Shown here one piece after another: positions 1-10,339 of a DNA stretch of 64,000 bases. Below the pieces are notes generated by a model. The model made no database searches, was not told where the DNA came from, and worked only from the letters and a program-made list of their open reading frames with translations. Positions within the stretch are counted from its first letter, which is position 1. Every line of letters begins with the position of its first letter. The DNA is from Lucinisca nassula (Eukaryota > Mollusca > Bivalvia > Lucinida > Lucinidae), in the NCBI GenBank assembly GCA_963580285.1, contig OY757015.1, forward strand, positions 150,224,082-150,288,081. The letters are read 5' to 3'. Made by a program: the position numbers and the translations under genes.

Positions 1-82
1 AGAAATTTACCAACCCAACAGGTTTTGAACCTGCAACCTCCATATCACCTGTCAGATGCTAAGCCAACTGAGCTACCCGGGC
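1..82 (-). repeat. tRNA-like SINE head, cut by the window edge
   Basis: Read on the minus strand this begins GCCCGGGTAGCTCAGTTGG (A-box-like) and carries GCAGGTTCAAAACCTG (B-box/T-arm-like). The acceptor stem does not pair properly and the anticodon arm is irregular, so this is a tRNA-derived repeat head or tRNA pseudogene, not a working tRNA. Confidence 0.55.
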
Positions 83-102
83 TTAGGATGGTTTCTTAGT
101 AA

Positions 103-250
103 TACAGTAAAATTCCTATATTAAGACCACCTTTGGGACTATTCAAAAGTGGTCTTTAAGACCCCTTTTGAATAGTCTCAAAAGTGGTATCACACTAGAG
201 GGCACTGGGTTTAGAAAAAAAATAATCTTTCTGATTTGTTTTTAAAGAAG
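103..250. repeat. 'CAGTAAAAT' MITE, truncated copy
   Basis: Begins ACAGTAAAATTCC, followed by TTAAGACCACC and an internal palindrome built from AAAAGTGGTCTT. Fuller copies at 23878-24080, 36107-36285 and 42238-42448 end in the inverted terminus TTTTACTGTA, so this is a small inverted-repeat element of probable Tc1/mariner or pogo type. The right half is missing. Confidence 0.6.
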
Positions 251-280
251 AATTTATCACAAATTTACCTGATCATAATA

Positions 281-1583
281 CGAGGGCCGATTGGTGTGTT
301 GTGAGCCTCGTATTGAAAGAGGTACGCAGGGATATTCTTTATAAGTTCTACTTTTCTATGACTGTATAGGGCCATGTGCCCAAAGACTGGTCTCACCTGG
401 TCAGTTTATATCGATGAAATAGCACTCTAAAGTAAACAAGACAAGCATCTTTTGCAAAATGGACAAAATCGGTAAAAGGGCAGTGATTCAATATTTGCAT
501 AAAAAAGGTTTAACACCTTAGGATTCCATAATGATATGGTAGCAACAGTAGGGAAATAATCCAAAGATGCCCCTTCATATGCTACAGTGAAAAGGTGGGT
601 TGCAGAATTTAAGTGTGGCAGACAGAGCCTTGAGGATGACTCCCATCCTGGAAGCACCCCCCCCCCCCCCCAAAATGGCCAATAAAGTCCTAGATAGTGT
701 TGACTGACAGACAAGTCACAGGAAGATATATAGCCAGTAGAGTTGGTATTTCACAGGAAAGAGTGCATTCCATTCTGACGGAGGATCTTGCAATGAGAAA
801 GCTTTCGACCCAATGGGTACCAAGATTTCTGACAGTTGATCAGAAGCACAACAGGAGCATATTATTGCATGCTAATCTTAACCTTTTTGAGGAAGATCCT
901 GCCAACTTTCTTCAATGATTTGTCACTATGGATGAAATAACGGTCAATTATTTTACCCCAGAGGCCAAACAACAATCAAAACAATGGAAGCACTGTGGCT
1001 CACCCCTGCCAAAGAAGGCAAAGACTGTTCCATCAGCTGGGAAGGTTATGGGCCTTATGGCCTTGGTTTTCTGGGATGCAGACGGTATTCTGTTAATAGA
1101 TTATCTCCAAAAGGGACGAACAATCAATGGCAAATACTATACTTCACTTCTGACACAGTTACGGAAAAATTTTACACTTAAGCTTCGCTGAAAGCTCACT
1201 AAAGGTGTGGTGTTCCATCAGGACAATGCTCCTGTTCACAAGTCTGTCATTGCTATGGCTGCCATTCAAGATTGTGGCTTTAAATTGATTGAGCATCCTC
1301 CTTATTCACCTTATCTCACTCCATCAGACTTTCATTTATTTCCAAAACTGATAACGGCTATTTCAGGAACCCACTTTCAGTCCGATGATGACATCATATA
1401 TGCAGTGGATGACTTTCTGAACAGCCAAGAAAAGGAGTTCTATAAAAGTGGCATTGAGGCCTTTAAACACCGTTGGCAAAAGTGTATAGATACTGAAGGG
1501 GATTATGTTGAAAAATAATACAATATGTCTGACAAAATTCAAATCCTTCAATATGAGCCTCACAACATATCAATCAGTCCTCG
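281..1583 (+). mobile_element. mariner-like DNA transposon (decayed)
   Basis: A 1303-bp element with about 40-bp terminal inverted repeats at 281-320 and 1544-1583. The 5' arm begins CGAGGGCCGATTGGTGTGTT and the reverse complement of the 3' arm begins CGAGGACTGATTGATATGTT. The left flank is TA; the right flank is CA, a probably decayed TA target duplication. Length, TIR size and coding content fit the mariner family. Confidence 0.88.
459..1518 (+). pseudogene. mariner transposase pseudogene (DD34D)
   Basis: The reading frame starts at the ATG at 459 but is broken by several frameshifts and stops: after about 19 codons, around 700, at 918, and at 1191-1207. The pieces keep the mariner order: an N-terminal helix-turn-helix fragment, a catalytic block with TMDE (first D, near 930), then HQDNAPVH (second D) and SPYLTPSDFHLF (third D). 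Exactly 34 residues separate the second and third D, the mariner DD34D signature. A C9-10 homopolymer near 657-670 marks one break. In mariners this enzyme cuts and pastes its own element at TA; this copy cannot encode an intact protein. Confidence 0.88.
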
Positions 1584-1814
1584 CAACAGAATTTTACTAA
1601 CATGTATTCAGAATATACACTACCTGTGAAAATTTGTGTCCCATGCTAAGCCATTCTTTCTCTATTAATACTTCAAATCCTTTCACAGTTCTGTAGTAGG
1701 GGTCCAACATTATCATAGCTAACCCAGACAGCTGAAAATTTACAATATATTGTGAAACTTAAATAACTCAACACAGACACCTTGTTTACCATGGCTAATT
1801 CATACTTGTTCTGT

Positions 1815-2050
1815 GGCCGGTTGTTCAAAACTAACAATGTCGTTAGTTAACAAATCGTTAAAACTTCATTTAATATGGCTAATATGCTAATATTTTTTTA
1901 TGAAAAAAATGTAAGCAGCTTTTGCAAATGCAAAAGCTGCTCACATGTTTTCAGCAAAAATATCAAAATTTTAGATATTGTCCTTGCTAGAACAGTTAAC
2001 AATATGACTACTCACAAGCTCGTTAAGCTAACGTTTTGAACAACTGGACC
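1815..2050. repeat. palindromic MITE, GTTGTTCAAAAC termini
   Basis: The termini are GGCCGGTTGTTCAAAAC and its near reverse complement GTTTTGAACAACTGGACC. The centre is a hairpin built from AGCAGCTTTTGCAAATGC and its complement. Other copies lie at 35451-35692 and 40706-40922. There is no coding capacity. Confidence 0.7.
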
Positions 2051-2097
2051 CTGCAGAATTCTTCTCATAGTTCCAGATTTTCATATATAAAGGATAG

Positions 2098-2199
2098 TTT
2101 ATGAAGGTTTTTTTCCCATTTATCTTGAAAAGCTTTGTTGTGTGTACTCATTAGAATTGCCTCAATGAGGCGATTCTAATGAGTGCACACAAAATTCAG
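2098..2199. repeat. palindromic MITE, ACTCRTTAGAA family
   Basis: Contains the hairpin GTACTCATTAGAATTGCCTC / GAGGCGATTCTAATGAGTGC. This is one of about nine copies in the window with the same hairpin between A/T-rich arms. Confidence 0.65.
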
Positions 2200-2350
2200 A
2201 AGCCTCTGTGGTGTAGTGGTTACGCTACTCCTTTTGTAAACCAGAGATCGCAGGATCGATCCCAGGCTTCTCCAGACTTTCAGATGAGTCTTTAAACTGA
2301 GGTTCTGTTTCCGTATGACCATAGCTGTTGGTGGGAGTAGTATAGGGTTT
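2200..2350 (+). repeat. tRNA-Thr(UGU)-derived SINE, 3' truncated
   Basis: The head GAAGCCTCTGTGGTGTAGTGG pairs at its acceptor with AGGCTTC. The segment TTTTGTAAACCAG plus the B-box GGATCGATCCC resembles tRNA-Thr(UGU). The body contains GAGTCTTTAAACTGAGG, which is the uninterrupted form of the site into which a MITE has inserted in the copy at 13904-14306. The tail is lost. Confidence 0.7.
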
Positions 2351-2354
2351 GGAC

Positions 2355-2455
2355 GTGTCTAGACCACCCCCTAAAAAATTTTTTTAGCTTCTTCAGACCA
2401 CCCCTAAAAATTTTAGCTTCTCCAGACCACCCCTAAAAAAATTTTTTTACCTCCT
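2355..2455. repeat. minisatellite, three ~35-bp units
   Basis: Three tandem copies of a unit like CTTCTCCAGACCACCCCTAA followed by an A/T run, probably amplified from the adjacent SINE head end. Confidence 0.55.
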
Positions 2456-2645
2456 CCCCTGACCCCCAAAAAACACCTACTAGAGTGACCTCGGAAAAAA
2501 ATAAAAATCACCCTGAGTCCGACAGGAAACAATTTGGGGTAAGGGAATGAGAGAAAAAAAATCAATCGATCGTATCGATGTTTGGATCTCTAACATTGAT
2601 AAAAAACAACTTGATTCAGACGTGCTTGATAACATATTAACAATT

Positions 2646-2812
2646 ATAGTACTATTACGCTGTAATACTATTACGTTGTAACGCTTTTACGCTGTAATAC
2701 TATTATGCTGCCTTTCTATTAAGGGTTTACCATAGTACTATTACGCTGTAATACTATTACGCTGAAATACTATTACGCTGTATAGTAATACTATTATGCT
2801 GCCTTTCTATTA
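2646..2812. repeat. minisatellite, TACTATTACGCTGTAA units
   Basis: Degenerate tandem copies of a 15-16 bp unit around ACTATTACGCTGTAAT, including a longer duplicated block ending TATGCTGCCTTTCTATTA. No gene is visible between 2456 and 2859. Confidence 0.7.
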
Positions 2813-2859
2813 CCTCAAAGTATATTTAGAGATGCAGGATCAATGTAAAATCATTGTGC

Positions 2860-3576
2860 TCACAAAATCGTGTTATGGAATGCAGCTGGATCTTCACTGT
2901 TTATAGCAACCAAATCCTCCATCGTGCTGTTCATTAAAATGTCGTCATATAATTCCAAATTGCGATATAAAGAAAGAAGTTTGGCATGTTCAAATTCTAT
3001 GTTTTTCATTTTTTCTATTTTCATTTTTTCGTATGGTTTCCATTTCAGTTTCTTGTCCATATATAATATTTTATCATCTTTTTCTTCTAAACCCTCATCA
3101 TCTAATTCATAATATCTTGATACTAAACAATGTTCATGAGAAAAATCTTTTTCTCCTAGAATAACATAAATATTGTCTTCTTTAGTGTTCTTTTTACAAA
3201 TATAACATTTTTTATTAATTAAATAAAGTATTTCTGTGAACCAATTTCCTTTTTTTTCTTTGCTAAATTTACACCAATAACGTTTAACATCATCGCTTCT
3301 ACGACCAGCAATATATACTGTAGATTCTGGTATATCGATATTAAAATCCACACGATTTATTTTTAGTATTTTTACAACAGAATCTTCTGGGAATTTTTCA
3401 AAATCCAATTGGAATTCATATTTGTGCAAAATTACACAATTTGCTCGATAAATTATATTCAGTCCATTTTTTTCTAAAAATTCTTCCATTCTTTTTAAGC
3501 TTCGTATTATTTTCCTACTTAGGTATTCTATTTTCCCCCATTTTTTCCAATATTTTTCATTTTCATTATCATCCAT
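2860..3576 (-). CDS. hypothetical zinc-motif protein of the Polinton-like element
   Basis: An open frame of 238 codons, lysine- and glutamate-rich, starting MDDNENEKYW. I do not recognise a family. Residues C124-x2-C127, H147, H149 and C150 form a C-x2-C...H-x-H-C cluster that could bind zinc. Base composition and strand match the integrase beyond the 3867-6396 insert, so it probably belongs to the same element. The start is supported by a second, decayed copy of the same N-terminus immediately upstream (3608-3820). The frame is intact, which is unusual among its broken neighbours. Function unknown. Confidence 0.6.
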   Translation of the reverse strand: MDDNENEKYWKKWGKIEYLSRKIIRSLKRMEEFLEKNGLNIIYRANCVILHKYEFQLDFEKFPEDSVVKILKINRVDFNIDIPESTVYIAGRRSDDVKRYWCKFSKEKKGNWFTEILYLINKKCYICKKNTKEDNIYVILGEKDFSHEHCLVSRYYELDDEGLEEKDDKILYMDKKLKWKPYEKMKIEKMKNIEFEHAKLLSLYRNLELYDDILMNSTMEDLVAINSEDPAAFHNTIL

Positions 3577-3607
3577 TTTTTTAATTTTAAATTTAATTTT
3601 TTTATTT

Positions 3608-3820
3608 TTTTTATTTTAGAATAGAATCTTCGGGGAATTTTTCAAAATCTACTTGGAATTCATATCCGAACATAATTTCATTTAATTCATCAATAATATT
3701 CATTCCATTATTTTTTTAAAAAATACTTCAATTTTTTTTTACTTTTTGTTTTATTTTTCTATTTACGTATTTTATTCTTTCGCTATTTTTCCATTTTCTT
3801 TCATTTTCATTATCATCCAT
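3608..3820 (-). pseudogene. decayed duplicate of the N-terminus of the 2860-3576 gene
   Basis: From the ATG complement at 3818-3820 the minus strand again reads MDDNENE and then a degraded version of the neighbour's first ~70 residues, with stops and frameshifts in T-runs. Nucleotide blocks such as GAATTTTTCAAAATC are shared with 2860-3576. This is a partial tandem duplication that has decayed. Confidence 0.7.
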
Positions 3821-3866
3821 TTTTTAATGTTTAATTTTAATTTTTTTAATTATCATTTTTAATTTT

Positions 3867-6396
3867 AACCAGAGGACCATTGGTCCTGAAGACGCTCACC
3901 TGACAGCCTTAGGTCTAAAGGGCTAAGGGACATGCACTCAAGGTCCCTCTAGACCTCTTATGATCTAAGATCCATGTCACCAAACGTGTTTTAATGTTCT
4001 GTTTTTGTCCTCTGATAATGATATTTCGGAGATTCGTTATAGTAAACAAAGACAAGGATTGATGATTTCTTTAGCAAAAGTTGCTTATAAATTTCTTGAA
4101 ACATGTGCCACAAAAATTTTGAAAAATCGGTTCACTATTTAAAAAATTATGACCAAAATAAGATTTGAATAGAGATTTTACATTGAAAGGGGAGATAATC
4201 CATGATCATAAAGTTTTGATTCTGGAATCTTTTTGGCCTCGATTTAAATGTTTTGAACTTCATGATGTGTTTTGCATCATTTATGATTATTTCAGTTATT
4301 TAGTAACAGTGTATGAAGAAATTGAAAGTTGGCAGGGAAATATTTACCTCCCTTGCTAGCAATTTAACAAAGGAAATTTCCCTATTCAAATGTGTTTTTG
4401 GTTATAAAATCCTTATTTGTCAACAGATTTTCTAAATTATTGCAACACTAGTTGTTTTAAACCTTGTTCTTTATCCTGATGTAATTTTTATTGAGTTTTT
4501 TCTGAAAACCCATTATCAAAAGAGAAAATGTCCACATTAGTATATAGAGAAAGAATATATATGGTTAATGGGTGGGGAAATATTACGCATTTTATTAAAT
4601 GATGTGGGTAGGGCATGCCCCCAGGGACCCAAATTAAGGTCCATGTCACTAAATGCATCTGCCTGTATGACCAAGTGGTCCTTAATCACATTCCTGACTC
4701 TTGAAGATCAGTTGGAAAACTTTTGAGTTTGAATTTTCAGTTATATTTAGCCAAGATAAAGCCTTAGATGAGCTAAAAGGTCAGGAACAAGAAAATATAT
4801 GGTTAATGGGTGGAGAGCTTAACCATTTCTAAAGGGGGTGTCGGCCCCCAATTCAACCTATGGTGTTCAAAGATCCATGTAACTAAATGCCCCTTATCAC
4901 AAGAAACAAGAAAATATATGATTTATGGGAGGGGATCTGAACAGTTTCTGAGATTTGATGCATTTTATGTAATGCAGGGGTGGGGCATGCCCCCAGGGTC
5001 TCAAGATGCATGTCACTTAAAGCCCCTTAGAATATATATTGTTTATGGGTGGGGATCTGGACAGTTTCCAAGATATTGGGCACTTTTTGAAATGAAGGGG
5101 GTGGGGCATGTCCCCGGGGGACCCCCTAGACTCCCAAGGTCCATGTCATTTAACATGCTTAATCACAAGGAACAAGAATATACATTTGGTTTAGGGGTGG
5201 TATTCTCAACCATTTGCAAGATATCAGCCATTTAGACTTTTTCCCATACAAATGCCAATGTGACCAAATTTGACCTTGGCATAAAATAGGTCAAGGTCAT
5301 CCCAGGGCAATTATTTGAACAAACTATGATGGGCCCCGAGTCCCGAGGCTACATACCAAGTTTGGTGGAAATCGGCCCAGCGGTTCCGGAGAATAAGATT
5401 TTTGAATTTTTTTTTTAAGGGACCTGGTGGACCCCATGTCAATAAATGCGCCCTATCTTAAGGAACAAGAATATATATGATTTAGTGGTGGAATATTGAA
5501 CGGTTTGTTAGATATAATGCATTTTCACTTTTTCCCATACAAATGCATATGTGACTAAATTTTACCCTGGCATAAAATAGGTTAAGGTCATCCGAGGGTC
5601 ACCATTTTAAGAATTTATGATGGGCCCGCGTCCCAGATGCTACATACCAAGTTTCATGAAAATCCGTCAAGTAGTTTCAGAGAAGAAGATTTTTGAAGGG
5701 TTTTAACCATATATGGGCATGGTGGCCATCTTGGTTATGTGACCCAACATCATCAACTTAATTTACATGTCCTTCTCCCATAAAGCTTGCATATGAAATT
5801 TGGTCAAAATTGACCAAGTAGTTTCCCTGAAAAATAAGTTTAAAGTTTGACATATTAAAAAACTTGACCCAAGGTCACGGAATGACCTTGACCTATAAAT
5901 CTCATATATACTTATTAACTCATTTAGCTGATGTCATCTACCAACTTTCAGGCCAAAGGCTGCAACAGTTTTCGAAAAATCCACCGTTTTCACTTTTTGC
6001 CATTCAAAAGCATTTTTATTACCAAATTTGACCTTGGCATAAAATAGGTCAAGGTCATCCAAGGGCCATTATTTGAAGAAACTATGATAGGCCCGAGTAC
6101 CCAATGCCACATACCAAGTTTGGTGAAAATCGGACCAGCGGTTCCGGAGAAGAAGATTTTTGAAGGGTTTTTACCATATATGGGCATGGCGGCCATCTTG
6201 GTCATGTGACCTGGACCCCGCCAACAAACTTTCGTTCCCCCATCCCACTGAGGCCCCACATGAAATTTGGCTTCAGTCCGCCCAACGGTTCCAGAGGAGA
6301 AGATGTTTGAAAATGTTGACATACATACATACATACATACAGACAGCATGACCACCCTATAAGCTCACCAATGAGCCTACGGCTCAGGTGAGCTAA
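3867..6396 (+). mobile_element. HINE/pearl-like tandem-repeat element in the Polinton remnant
   Basis: Starts AACCAGA followed by the perfect palindrome GGACCATTGGTCC and the arm GCTCACCTG, which is complementary to CAGGTGAGC at the 3' end (6383-6393). The core has one set of ~120-bp monomers (4550-5480, around ATATATGGTTAATGGGTGG) and a second set (5230-6300) with TCAAGGTCA and CGGTTCCGGAGAAGAAGAT. A (CATA)n microsatellite at 6320-6343 precedes the 3' hairpin. No credible coding region. The architecture fits Helentron-associated non-autonomous elements; that class assignment is inference. Confidence 0.65.
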
Positions 6397-6417
6397 AAAT
6401 TGGATAAAGTTTTTTAA

Positions 6418-6558
6418 ATTTTAGAAAAATATCAAACAGATACGAAACCAACAATTTGTGTTAGTTTAGAAACAATTCTTGGTGATAGGAAAAAAGAAAC
6501 ATTTAATACAAATTTTTGTATGTTTTGTGATATTCAGAGTAGACCATCTATGATTTAA
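6418..6558 (+). pseudogene. C-terminal fragment of an unidentified Polinton-like gene
   Basis: About 46 codons remain open and end at TAA 6556-6558, containing the pair C-x2-C in FCMFCDIQ. A stop at 6415 and the 3867-6396 insertion lie just upstream, so this looks like the 3' tail of a plus-strand gene converging on the integrase; the two stop codons overlap by a few bases. The family is not recognised. Confidence 0.45.
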
Positions 6559-7817
6559 AACTCAGTAATCTGGAATTCTTGTTCATAAAAACTACCTTTG
6601 ATTTCTTCGCCTTTTAAATCATTTATTTTATAAGTAACAGGATTTGTTTTTAAAACTTCTTCAATTACAAATATTTCTCTAGTCCAACGAATAGTATAAC
6701 CCTTTTCAAATTTACCTTTCTTTTTTGCTATTCTTACTCTATCTCCAACTTTGAATTTAGCCGTTTTAGTTTTTTCACTTTTTTCTGGATATAAATTTTT
6801 ATACACTGTTAATTTATTTTCTAATTTACTTGCTTCAACAGGTGTCATTTTAATAGAAGAATGTACTGTATTATTATAATTTTCAACTAATTTATCTAAT
6901 ATATCATAATATTTATTAGTTTCATTTGCAGTAAAATATTTATACATATGTTGTTTCATAGTGCCTATCCATCGTTCTACTACACTAGATTTTTCTTCAT
7001 TCTCAGTTGAATATAACTCTATATTATTATCTTTTAACAATTCTTTTACTTGACGATTATAAAATTCAGAACCTTTATCTGACCAAATACACATCGGTTT
7101 CCTTTCTTTAAACTAGAGCTGCCGCCTAACGGGCGCCAATTATACCCCCGCATGCGTTGTCAGACAAATTTTTACAAGTATTTGACCTTGAGGAAGGTCA
7201 ACGTAAAGATCAAGGTCAGGTTTGTGTATATCAATCTTAAGTACTAGTGGCAAGGTGTGTGGTGTGTGAATATTAAAGAAATCGGTCAAAGAATAAGGAA
7301 GTTATGAGCAATGTTAAAGTTTTTTGTAACGGACCGACGACGACAGACGACGACGACGACAGACGACAAGCTGACTCCTATATACCCCCTTCAAACTTCG
7401 TTTGCGGGGGTATAATAATGTTTTAAATGCTTCACTTACTGTTACTCCTGTTTTATTTTTCAATGGAATTAACCAACCATATTTACTAAAAACATCTATA
7501 ACTGCTAATAAATATTTATAGTGTTTATTTTGTTTTGAATATTGTTGCATATCTATCAAATCAACAGCCCATGTTTGATCTATTGAATGAACATAAACAC
7601 GTCTTTTAGTAAAAGATCTTATAACTCTATGATGTAATTCATCTGCTAATTTATTTGTTATTTTTTCTCCATCGGATATAAATGTATTTTTGTTAGATCC
7701 ACACTCAGAACATATACCTTTTAACATTTGTCTATTATTAGTTGTTGTAACTTGTTTCACTGAATCATTTTCAGTATGCTTTTTACAACATAAACAATAA
7801 ATTTTTGGATGCTCCAT
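6555..7817 (-). pseudogene. Polinton-type (retroviral-like) integrase, interrupted
   Basis: Read leftward from the ATG at 7817 (MEHPKIYC). An N-terminal C-x2-C...C-x2-C zinc region is followed by an rve catalytic core: first acidic residue in WAVDLIDMQ, second in WSDKGSEF, and E in the ENEEKSSVVERW block, a motif set typical of Polinton and adintovirus integrases. The C-terminus has the small DNA-binding domain (FKVGDRVRI...YTIRWTREIF). In this family the enzyme inserts the element's linear DNA. A 305-bp HINE-like element (7111-7415) splits the gene between the first and second catalytic residues, so this copy is inactive. Confidence 0.88.
7111..7415 (+). mobile_element. small HINE-like element inside the integrase gene
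   Basis: Begins AACTAGAGCTGCCGCC with the short stem CGCC/GGCG, then TATACCCCCG, which is complementary to CGGGGGTATA at the 3' end. The body carries one TCAAGGTCA and a (GAC)n microsatellite (7333-7372). It sits in a T/A tract of the host gene and shares its first 12 bases with the insert at 8873-8994. Confidence 0.7.
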
Positions 7818-7849
7818 TTTTAATATAATTAAAATTATTTTTAAATAAA
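7818..7849. promoter_or_regulatory. divergent promoter gap of the Polinton-like genes
   Basis: Only 32 bp, almost pure A/T, separate the integrase start (7817, minus) from the small zinc protein start (7850, plus). Any shared promoter would have to lie here or inside the genes. Inferred from gene layout only. Confidence 0.35.
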
Positions 7850-8071
7850 ATGAGTGAAGGAAAAGTTTGTAAATATTGTTCAACATTTAAACCGTTTAAT
7901 TCATTTGCAAAAGAGAAAACGTGTCCAGATGGACATAGAGGAAGATGTAAAGATTGTGACAGAGAACGAAAACAATTACATTATCAAAGTAATAAAGAAA
8001 AATATAAAGTAGCATATCAAGATTTTATTTCTCGCAATCCTGATTATTTTAAATATTACGTTAGAACATAA
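7850..8071 (+). CDS. small zinc-ribbon-like protein of the Polinton-like element
   Basis: A complete 73-codon frame beginning MSEGKVCKYC. Cysteines C7-x2-C10, C25, and C33-x2-C36 in GRCKDCDRERKQ, followed by a basic helical tail, resemble the zinc-binding part of endonuclease VII/HNH-type phage and viral proteins, without the full catalytic H-N-H set. It lies 20 bp before the polymerase frame and is co-directional with it. Intact here; function not established. Confidence 0.6.
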   Translation: MSEGKVCKYCSTFKPFNSFAKEKTCPDGHRGRCKDCDRERKQLHYQSNKEKYKVAYQDFISRNPDYFKYYVRT

Positions 8072-8091
8072 TTAAAATTGTCTCTTACAAA

Positions 8092-10096
8092 ATGGCAAGT
8101 AATAAATCCAAAGTATTTAAAAATGTTATTAATGAAACTATTATTGATGACATAGACGAAGATGATATAACTAATTATATTAATAAATTAAAAGATAAAA
8201 TTATAATACAATCATATCCCATTAAAGTGAAGATAATAATTACTTCTGAATTTAATACCCCATTATCATTTGATATAATAGAAAGTCATTACTCTCATCC
8301 TGTTCAAGTTATTCAATCAAATAATAATGTAGATGAATTTTATAATAAACTAAAAGATAAATTTGAAGCATGGATTGATGAGTATCAAGAAAGAGGTTCT
8401 GGTTTTGTTTTTAGAAATATTAAAAGTGTAGAAGTAAAAACATATAAATATAATTATCAGAAAGCTTCATCTTATATACCTTTAAAGTTTAAATCAAGTA
8501 ATAGTATCAATGTTAAAAACACAAAAGATAACAAATGTTTTTTATGGTCTATATTAGCAAAACTATATCCTGCAGATAATCATAAAGAGAGAGTAACAAA
8601 ATATGAACTTTATGAGAATGAAATTAATATGACCAATATTGAATATCCTGTTTTAATAAAAGATATCCCAAAAGTAGAAAAACAAAATAATTTAACTATA
8701 AATGTTTTTGCATTAGAAAATCCAACAAATAAACAATCTTTATACCCAGTTTATATTTCAAATATGAAAAGTGAAAATAGAATTGATCTTTTATATATAG
8801 AAGAAAATGAAGACACACACTATTGTTTAATCAAAGATTTAGATAGTTTTCTATATGATAAAAATAGAAATAAACTAGAGCTGTCAGTGAAACTGACTAG
8901 GGCCCCGGCAGCGCTATCAGAAATTTGTGGACGGACAGACGGACGGACAGAGTGATTACTATAGGGAACCCACACTTTCAGTGCGGGGCCCTAACAACAC
9001 ACATGTAGAAACTGTTTACAAGGTTTTCGAAGACAAGAAACATTAGAAAAACATAAAGAGATATGTCTAGATCATGACTGTTGTAAAATTAATATGCCAA
9101 AGAAAGATGATATTCTTAAATTTAAAAACTATCATTTCAAAAATAGATTACCTTTTGTTATCTATTCAGATTTTGAATCAAATAATATCCCTTTATCTAC
9201 TTCTCAACCTGACCCAAATAAATCATATGTCAATCCAATAAGAAAACAAACTGTTAATAGTTGTGGTATTTATGTTCAGTCTGACTATCCAGAAATTTAT
9301 AAACCACAATACTTTTCTTATGTTGGTGATGATGCAGCAAAGAAATATGTAGAAAAAATAATAAAAATTTTCAAGGATATAACTTATAAGATTTACCTTA
9401 ATGAAAAGAAACAACCAATTTTAAGTAAACAACAAGAAAAAGAATTTCAAGAGTCAACAGAATGTTATATATGTGGAAAGGAATTTGAAGAGGAAAACAA
9501 AGTAAGAGAACATAATCATCTTTCTGGTAAATATAGAGGAGCAACTTGTCAATCATGTAATACAAAAGAAGGTAAAACAACAAAGCTAATACCTGTTTTC
9601 TTTCATAATGGCTCAAACTATGATTTCCACCTTTTAATAGAGGAGCTAATGAAATATGAAGATGATTATAACAAAGTAAAACTTCTATCCAAAAATTCAG
9701 AAAATTATATTTCTATAGATTACGGTTCAAATTATAAAAAACTAAGATTTCTAGATTCATATAGGTTTATGTTAAAAAGTTTATCAGATATTGCAAAATC
9801 AACAGATGACTTTCCTATTTTAAAACAAGAATTTAATGATAATATTTCATTGTTAAAACAAAAAGGATATTATCCATATGAATATATAGATTCAATAGAA
9901 AGATTAAAAGAAAAACAATTACCCCCTATGGATAAATTTTATTCTACTCTAACACAAAAAACAATTACGAGTGAAGAATATGCTCATGCACAAAAAGTAT
10001 GGAAAGTTTACGAGTGTGAATCGTTTTTAGATTATCACAATCTTTATTTAAAAACAGATGTTTTAATTTTAGCAGATGTCTTTGAGAAGTGGTGGG
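8092..10096 (+). pseudogene. protein-primed family B DNA polymerase (Polinton type), truncated
   Basis: The first segment (8092-8872) is the N-terminal extension found in Polinton/adintovirus PolB proteins, ending around CLIKDLDSFLY. After a 122-bp insert it resumes near 8998 with a C-x2-C...H...C zinc finger (CRNCLQGF, then EKHKEIC) and the 3'-5' exonuclease: ExoI YSDFES near 9163, ExoII HNGSNYDFHLL near 9607, ExoIII YLKTD near 10045. An endonuclease VII/HNH-like zinc module (CYICGK...HNHLSG...CQSC, about 9460-9560) is inserted between ExoI and ExoII. The frame is cut at about 10097 by a SINE tail, so the DNA-synthesis palm motifs are absent. Not functional. Confidence 0.88.
8873..8994 (+). 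mobile_element. 122-bp HINE-like element inside the polymerase gene
   Basis: Begins AACTAGAGCT, has the hairpin GTCAGTGAAACTGAC, then TAGGGCCCCG, complementary to the 3'-terminal CGGGGCCCTA. A (GGAC)n-type microsatellite (8929-8950) separates the ends. This is the minimal form of the architecture seen in the larger elements of the window. Confidence 0.72.
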
Positions 10097-10190
10097 ACGT
10101 AAAACTGAAACTCACTCACTCACTCCATCTCCATATGACCTTTGCTGTTGGTGGGATGTAATACTCAAACACTCACTCCTGGCCTGGCAC
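10097..10190 (+). repeat. SINE 3' fragment with (ACTC)n tail
   Basis: Contains GACGTAAAACTGAAACTCAC followed by CCATATGACCTTTGCTGTTGG, the 3' body and ACTC-repeat tail of the tRNA-Thr-derived SINE seen at 13904-14306. It truncates the polymerase frame. Confidence 0.65.
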
Positions 10191-10339
10191 TAAGATTAAC
10201 CCTCAGTAGTTGAAACTACCACTATCTTGAATAATTTTTCATGGTCCTAAAGGTATTCGAGTTGTGGAAGCATCACGAAAACACGCCTATATGATTTTGA
10301 CCCACTTGAACCCCACTTTTATATAGTAAAACTGGAGTT

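Larger units (their letters stand above)
2860..10096. mobile_element. Polinton/adintovirus-like element remnant
   Basis: A run of strikingly AT-rich, lysine/asparagine-rich reading frames whose pairing of a retroviral-type integrase with a protein-primed family B DNA polymerase defines Polintons (Mavericks) and adintoviruses. Genes on the minus strand (unknown zinc protein, integrase) and plus strand (small zinc protein, polymerase) diverge at about 7833. No capsid, packaging ATPase or protease gene is visible, and the palm domain of the polymerase is missing, so this is a fragment. HINE-like inserts at 3867-6396, 7111-7415 and 8873-8994 interrupt it, and a SINE truncates the right end at about 10097. 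No terminal inverted repeats were found. Confidence 0.82.

Noticed and set aside
2200..2273. Possible functional tRNA-Thr(UGU)
   Set aside because: The anticodon stem does not pair and it continues into a SINE body shared with other copies.
4810..5235. 141-codon frame in the 3867-6396 element
   Set aside because: It runs through ~120-bp monomers; no protein-like motifs.
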